Positions 31,036 to 36,510 of a stretch of 36,510 nucleotides of DNA are shown one piece after another (position 1 is the stretch's first letter; each line of letters starts with the position of its first letter). The notes below the pieces were generated by a model, which made no database searches, had not been told where the DNA came from, and saw only the letters and a list, made by a program, of their open reading frames with translations. The position numbers and the translations under genes were made by a program. Location of the stretch: NCBI GenBank assembly GCA_023853785.1, contig JAJIRX010000508.1:1-36510 (forward strand). Reading direction: 5' to 3'. The stretch comes from Psilocybe azurescens. Lineage: Eukaryota; Basidiomycota; Agaricomycetes; Agaricales; Agrocybaceae.

Positions 31036-33608
31036 ATGCCTCCCAAAGCTTCCAAGAACACTGCTACTGTCCCTAACTCCCCTCCCAAGACTCGTAGAAG
31101 CACCAGAAAGCGGGCCAGGGCTGCATCTGCTGTTGATGCCTCTGCTGCACCACCTGCCAAGAAGGTTGCTGTTGGGGATGAAGAAGAGGAGACTGATGGT
31201 GTGATTGGTGAAGGTGAATCTGTTGGTACCAAGGGCAAGCCAGTCAAGCAAACAAGTAAGAAAAATAAAATATTCCTGAATTTGCTGCTAAAATAAATTT
31301 GTTGACAGGAAACGTGCAGCAAAAAAGGGGAATGTGTATGTATTTTTCAACTGGTAAATGCATGGATTATGATCTCATGTCTATGGATGTCTCTATACGT
31401 CATGACCTGTAGAGGTCTGCCAGTATGGCCTAATCCATGCATTTTTCTACTTCTTTTTGTTTTCTAAATTATTATAGCTGTGTACTCAAATATATTCTTA
31501 TTATTAGGAAATCTAGTGGCAAACCTGCCAAGGCTGCAGCTGAAAAAGCAACAGGACATCTTACTCTGTAAGAATATTTCCTATTTTATTATTTTTAGTT
31601 ACTTATCAATTTCATCTAGGACGGAGAGTGTTCTTAAGGATAGCGGTTGCAAAGGCTCCACCTCCTAAGCCTGTTAAAGAGGCAATTCTAGCATCTTCTG
31701 TAGCTGCCAATCTCACTCTGTAGGAATTTTTCATTGTGATATCATTTTTAATTATTTATCAGTTTATTCCCATGTCATTCAGGACTGAGGACACTACTGT
31801 CCGAAAGCCTTTCACTCGTCAGCTGCTCTGAAGTTCAGGAAGAAGAGGTGGAGAGTGAGGATGCGGAGGAGGAGCCAGATAAGGTGAATGAGAAAGACAA
31901 GAGCAAGGGTAAAGCCAGAGCTATCAGTGATGGTGAGAATGAGACTGAGAGTGGAAGTGACAGCGGAGATGATGGTCAGATCCAGGGTGAAGCTCAGGCT
32001 GAAAGTGGTAGTGGAGAGGATAGCAGCAAGGATGGAGAAGGTTTGGAGCAGGCTGTGGCTGAGGGCAAAGGTGAGGGTGAGGGTGAGGGTGAGAGTGAGA
32101 GTAAGGACGAGGTTGAGCATGAGCATGAGGTTGAGGTTAAGGGCAAAGATTCAGGTGAAAGCGAGATTGAGAGCAAGGATGGACAAGTTTCCAGTGATGT
32201 GGAAATGCATGGAGTTGATGCTCTTCCTGCTGCTCGGATTTCAACTGCTGCAATGGCAAATACAATTGAGGAGACAGAACCTGAGGGTGAGTAAACTGAT
32301 ATAAGTCAAAATTGATTTCCTTATTTATCTGTCAATTTTAGCCCTGCATGTCAGTCTTGACCAGCTCCAAGGTGCCAGCAAAATTATTGGTATGTTTATC
32401 ACTATATTAATTTATTTTAATTAAAACTTTTGCTTTGAGGTGGTTTTGCACGTGGTAACGCTATAGGGAATACCTATGAGTTTGGTGATGATCCTGTGGC
32501 CAAGCTGCCCGCTTTGCCTCAGAAAGGCCAGGTCATGATCTTCATTTCAAGTGAAAACCCTGCCTTTGTTGTGCCAACCCAGACACCTCCAAATTTTCAA
32601 AGGATTATGCCCATCTATCACATGTCTAAGCCTCTTTTGAGGCTCTGGCCAAGAAATTGCCTACCATCAAGAACTCCGGTATGTCATATTTATCTTAATT
32701 GGTAAATCTATGCTTACATTCTCAAAGAATATATTATATTTGTTCATAACATTGTCTGGGATCTTTTGGGCCCATTTGAGGAGATTACCTCAGCTGATGG
32801 AGACGAAGAAATTACCTGGCAAGTAGAAAATGACAAGCCAGTCCTTCATGTTCTTTTGGTATGTTTACCTTTATTTTCTTATCCAAATATTGATTTTAAT
32901 GACATTACCCACAGAGCAACTTCAGTTTGCCAACTGCCTCATCCAGTGTCATTAGCCTCTCAGCTGCTGGCATGTTATCTACAAATGAAGGGCTTGTAGT
33001 TGCCAACGCAAATCAGTTTGTTGCACCTGTTGCTCTGGTCCAGTCTCATGGCCCAGTCAAGATGGCCTTGACCACTGAGCAAATTCAGATGGCCAATGCA
33101 CTCGATGTCCCTCCTGAGATGTACCGTACTGGTAATGCTGGGACACTCCAGGAAAACTATGCCCGCTATCTTTGCTTCCTCGAGACTGAGGCCAGATTTG
33201 CCCAACTTTGGAAGGACGGAACTTGGCCAGTTCTACCACGAAAGCCTAGTGGAACAGATATTCAGCGTTATTTGTTGGCAGATCCAGCTGGCATGACTCT
33301 TGGTCCAAGACCTTTCCGCTCTTAAACAAGCATCCAGAAATGCAGAAATGGCTTCAGGATGACCCAGACCGCCTCAGTGATGTGGAATTGTGGGGTTCCA
33401 ACCTCAAGACTTATCATTTCCCAGAGTTGATCACATGGGTGCAAAGGGAGGTTTGCTGAAGAAGACAAAGAAAGCAGTGATGAAAGTGGCATCTGAACCT
33501 GCAAGCATGCCAGCAGCCAGCACATCCAAGCAGATGACATCATCTAAGAAGGGAGCAGCAGTCAAGAAGTCAACCTCTGCTAAAGCAGGAAATTCTGGGC
33601 GCAAGTAG
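31036..33608 (+). pseudogene. K3 companion gene: multi-exon acidic/basic protein of unknown function, probably decayed
   Basis: I do not recognise this gene. The start at 31036 gives MPPKASKNTATVPNSPP with a basic nuclear-localisation-like KTRRSTRKRARA. Likely introns are 31256-31308, 31336-31507 (or acceptor 31477), 31568-31619, about 31721-31782, 32286-32340 and 32859-32915, all GT...AG. The middle (31848-32294) is strongly acidic and repetitive (GEGEGEGESESKDEVEHEHE). A more globular part (32927-33325) has LDVPPEMYRTGNAGTLQENY and RYLCFLETEARFAQLWKDG. Its frame breaks at 33325, and LNKHPEMQKWLQDDPDRL continues in another frame. The Lys/Ser/Ala-rich C-terminus (33456-33608) is in a third frame. 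Its position inside K3, same strand and just upstream of the transposase, suggests a transposition accessory or regulatory protein, but that is inference. Confidence 0.55.
31356..31444. repeat. 89-bp inverted repeat in an intron of the K3 companion gene
   Basis: AAATGCATGGATTA (31356-31369) is matched by TAATCCATGCATTT (31431-31444). The 61-bp middle has no evident coding role. It could be a tiny MITE or an RNA hairpin in the intron. Flanking TSD is unclear. Confidence 0.6.
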
Positions 33609-33833
33609 TAAGTATACTGACCATGGAAGCTTGCCCAAATGTATCACCACCCTCTCATATCTCATGTGTTTTTTTGTACTTGTAGTATCAAAATTCTATC
33701 ACCACTGTTGCTCTGTTTTTGTCTGGATGGTCTTTTCAGCAATTTGGGGACCCTGATTTATCTGCTTGCTTGTACTGCATTGAGATCACAGTTATCTCTG
33801 GCATTCTTGGTGTTACTGTTGATTCCACATGTC

Positions 33834-35985
33834 ATGGCAAGCACCCAGTCTGCTCCTTTTCCTGACATGGTTTTCAAAGACTTCAGTGACTTTATCATCG
33901 ACAATTTTGGTCAGAAAATATCACTTCCAACTGTTATCACAGTTTTACTGTCCATGACCAACAACACAGAGCTACTCTCTTTGCATTTTAAACAGGATGC
34001 AGGATGTAGGGCAACATCATGGATTAAATGTTTGGCCCGTGCAATTATTGCAAAACTTGGGCCTGATAATGCAGTTACTCTATTCTCAGAGTCTGAATTA
34101 TCTTTGATTGAGACTGCAACCACCAGGAATCAAGATGTTACACTTTTGTCAGTGAAACTGAGCAAATTTTCACAAGTTTTGGGCCTCTATCCATATAATC
34201 AAAGACAGAAATTCACAGGTACCTTGCAACGTACATCACATAATTCTATCCAACCAGCCCTTCTTATTTGCCCAAACTCATCTGTCTGTTTAACATCAGA
34301 TTGCAATCGGTGTTCTTTAACACAAAATACCCGACCTCGGGATATTCCAACTGTGACTTTAATCAAAGGCATAGATGTATTTCAGAATGTCCAGTTGCTC
34401 TCTGGATTTTGCAGTAACTGCAAGACTATTTATTATGCAGATCATGAACGTACACCTGCAACAGATAATACAGAAGCTATGCAATTCTTTCTGAACTCTG
34501 CAGTTTATCTTAAGGTTGGACAGAACCTTTGGGTAGATCGCAAGTTTTCAGCAGCAGTATTGAGTGGAATATATCATCTCCATGCATCTACATCTGGTTG
34601 GGCCAATTTTTTCAATGACACCTATGGCACTGACTGTGTCACACTTTCCCGTCGCCAAGTTCAGGCTGCTTTTGTACATGAATCTATCCGGCAAGCTTCT
34701 GAGATGTCTGGAATAGATTTTATTATCCGAGATGTGGCGTCAATAGATGAAGTGACAGAAGAAGCCTTTACTGTTTTGGGTCATGAGGGTCTCATTCAGC
34801 CAGCAAAGGGTCATGCCTGTGCTGAGTGCTCCCAACCCTACCGAGCAACATCAGATGTAATTTCAACCCCTAATGACTCTTCTGCTGTTCTTGGTGTTGA
34901 CCCTGTGGTAGAATCTATAGTAGTGCAATTCAGGTTCTAATAATCCTGCTGCTCAGAACTCAGTTCAGATGCAGAATGTAACAATGCGGGTAATTGATGG
35001 AATGGTTAATGGCACAAAGGTATTTTTTTTAAATTCTGATCCATAATAGTAAGATTTAACATTATTATCTAGCATTGTGCATATGATGGTTGCACATCTG
35101 ATTTAGCAAATTACCGAGGAGGTGCCTTTTGTCAAGTGCATGAACATGAATTTGGCAATCGATGCCGTGTTAGAGATTGTACAGGCACTTCAATTCCTTC
35201 TACCATGGCTTGTGAAGCTCATCAAAATGTTTGGAATAAATACAAGCTTGATCACTCTGCTGAAGGGTTATCAGGCTCAAAGAGAATGTTGAACCGTCAG
35301 CAAGAAAATTTAGAGTGGAATCCAAAACATGGCGTGAATATCAGCCACATGACCAGCCACCTGCAGAACTTAAAAATAAAACACTATTTTGGTCCTGCAA
35401 CCTTTTATTGTGTTGAAACAATCTGTTTCCCATGTGTGTTGTTGAGGCATGGGCAAAATTTGCAAGATCAGAGTCAGATCCAAATATCCTGGCTTTTATA
35501 AACAAAGTTTATCCAACAAAGGAATCACGCCTGACTATATCTGCATTGACAAAGCATGTACAGTGCTTAAACATATTGCTGCACAAGGTCACTGGGATGA
35601 ATGGTCACAAAAACACGATTTATAGTTGACAGTTATCATTACCAGAATCATCGCAAAACAGATATTCTTTGTCGAACTTGGTGTAATCCAGCTCCCACAG
35701 ATGGGTCAGCTCCAAATTTAGTCATAACAGCAACAGCTTCTGATGGGACCACATATCAAAACGGGCATTTAATACTCAGGTAAAATTCTTTCTAGTCATT
35801 GTAATTATTTATGTACTGATAGTATAACTGAAATAGGCCTGTGAGCAACTCAATGCATGGCTTGGTGGTTTTGACTCCATTCTCAAGAGAATGACACCTC
35901 AAAACTATAACTGGTTTATACATACCATGCTTTCTTATCACACAAGGAAGGTTCTCCAACGACAAGCTAAAAAAGAGGAGTGACA
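33834..35985 (+). pseudogene. K3 transposase of the KDZ-associated CxC5/CxC6 type, frameshifted
   Basis: The most plausible start is the ATG at 33834 (MASTQSAPFPDMVFKDFSDF). The upstream in-frame stretch is hydrophobic and looks non-coding. The first ~370 codons are intact. A CxC5-like cysteine cluster spans about residues 145-197 (CPNSSVC, CNRC, FCSNC), followed by YLKVGQNLWVDRKFSAAVLSG. A CxC6-like cluster follows a 53-nt intron (35023-35072): CAYDGCTSDLANYRGGAFC, CRVRDC. The C-terminal blocks are FYCVETICFPC, VVEAWAKFARSESDPNILAF, YICIDKACTVLKHIAA, FIVDSYHYQNHRKTDILC and, after a second intron (35780-35838), ACEQLNAWLGGFDSILKRM. One-base frameshifts near 34920, 35435, 35530 and 35613 disable it. 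Such proteins are expected to bind the element ends through their zinc clusters and cut with an RNase H-fold core. Confidence 0.78.
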
Positions 35986-36149
35986 GTCACTGATCAGCTG
36001 GAAGCAGATGGCAATGATGATGATGACTAGGCTAAATAAATGGCATATAAAGATATAACATGTATATGTAGACTATGGTAGATAGCAGTTGAAAACTCTC
36101 TGGATATGGTAATTGGATTTCTTCAATAAAGTCTGCAATTAAACCAATA

Positions 36150-36490
36150 ACAGTCCAGTGGAGTCCAGTGGACATCCAGATATCCACTGGACTCCACTGG
36201 ACAGAGCACTCTTGGATCTGGTCTAATTAAGTGCTGAGAGTCCGGTGGAAGTCCATTGGAAGTCCATTGAAGTCCATTGAAGTCCAACGGACTGGACAGT
36301 CCGCCAGTCCACCTGTTTTCTGTCTTGAAGTGACTTGACCAGAATTTGACCGAATTTGGCCGGACTCTGACTGGACTGGTACCGAATTTTTTCAAGTCCA
36401 ACGGAATCCGTTGGACGTCCAATGGACTGTCCAGCCAGATTCATCGGAATTGGCTGTCCGTGAAAGTCCGTTGGAGTCCAACGGAATATG
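36150..36490. repeat. Right subterminal TCC-N-GGA array of K3
   Basis: The inner part (36150-36205) carries GTCCAGTGGA/TCCACTGGA, the K1-type motif. The outer part (36238-36485) carries TCCATTGGA, TCCAACGGA and TCCGTTGGA, the K3-type motif. Confidence 0.85.
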
Positions 36491-36510
36491 GGGGCACTGT
36501 AAAGTACACC

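Larger units (their letters stand above)
28700..36509 (+). mobile_element. K3: 7.8-kb coding KDZ-like DNA transposon in LINE F
   Basis: The left end GAGGTCTTTACACGGCCCCCCAT is matched by the right end in reverse, GTGTACTTTACAGTGCCCCCAT. The base after it (c, 36510) agrees with the expected TSD CATGCATC (28692-28699), but the rest is off-window. Subterminal arrays lie at 28735-29105 and 36150-36490. Positions 29110-29690 hold AT-rich DNA, the K1-shared segment at 29270-29286, a pyrimidine tract (29365-29430) and a possible 5' splice site GGTAAGTC (29473). A CpG-rich minisatellite follows, then two plus-strand genes. This is the presumed autonomous relative of K1 and K2. Confidence 0.82.

Noticed and set aside
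33639..33833. Upstream extension of the transposase frame (hydrophobic, MYHHPLISHVFF...)
   Set aside because: It looks like a signal peptide or membrane segment but is probably intron or leader sequence ending in TTGTAG. The conserved protein starts best at 33834.
1..36510. Host genes, rRNA, prokaryotic operons, toxin or defence systems
   Set aside because: No such motif was found. All convincing domains belong to retrotransposons or DNA transposons.

Overview
The window looks like a stretch of gene-free, repeat-rich heterochromatin from a filamentous basidiomycete fungus, most likely an agaricomycete. The evidence is the element types: Tad/I-like LINEs carrying an APE endonuclease, RT, RNase H and a terminal Cys-His cluster; Ty1/copia elements; and DNA transposons whose transposase carries the CxC5 and CxC6 cysteine clusters of fungal KDZ (Kyakuja-Dileera-Zisupton) elements. 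Introns of about 50-60 nt fit as well. The species assignment is inference. I see no host housekeeping gene. LAYOUT. Nearly every base belongs to a nest of transposons whose borders can be set from target-site duplications (TSDs). The oldest layer is LINE E (+), whose 3' part is at 24745-25628. Copia-1 (+) sits in LINE E, at 12089-12999 and 23561-24744, ending in an LTR. Inside copia-1 are LINE D (+; 7860-8486 and 11328-12088) and LINE C (+; 13000-23560, flanked by a 14-bp TSD). LINE D was split by copia-2 (-; 4972-7859, 5' LTR at 7486-7859) and by the degenerate KDZ-like element K4 (8487-11327), which itself holds a 319-bp hAT-like MITE. Copia-2 was split by LINE A (-; about 32-4971) and by a 5'-truncated LINE tail at 6177-6593. 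LINE A holds a 54-bp LINE tail at 2670-2723. LINE C carries two more LINE tails (13735-14002 and 14391-14895) and two non-autonomous KDZ-like elements, K1 (16649-18497) and K2 (20709-22848). LINE E was later broken by LINE F (-; from 25629), and LINE F by a 7.8-kb coding KDZ-like element K3 (28700-36509), which fills the window to its end. HOW THE PARTS RELATE. All LINE copies and tails belong to one family with a conserved 3' end in which GATGA is followed by a T run and then an A run. ORF1 is gag-like with zinc knuckles. It is followed after one base (TAG-G-ATG) by ORF2, the EN-RT-RNase H-zinc polyprotein. K1, K2 and K3 share asymmetric termini (left AGGTCTTT, right rc TACTTTAC) and about 8-bp TSDs. 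Each carries its own subterminal array of a quasi-palindrome of the form TCC-N3/4-GGA, and its own tandem-repeat block. K3 encodes a CxC5/CxC6 transposase, now frameshifted, plus an upstream multi-exon gene of unknown function. All coding regions appear decayed. The most novel signal is the K1-K4 family: same ends, variable subterminal half-site spacers, element-specific minisatellites and an unrecognised companion gene.
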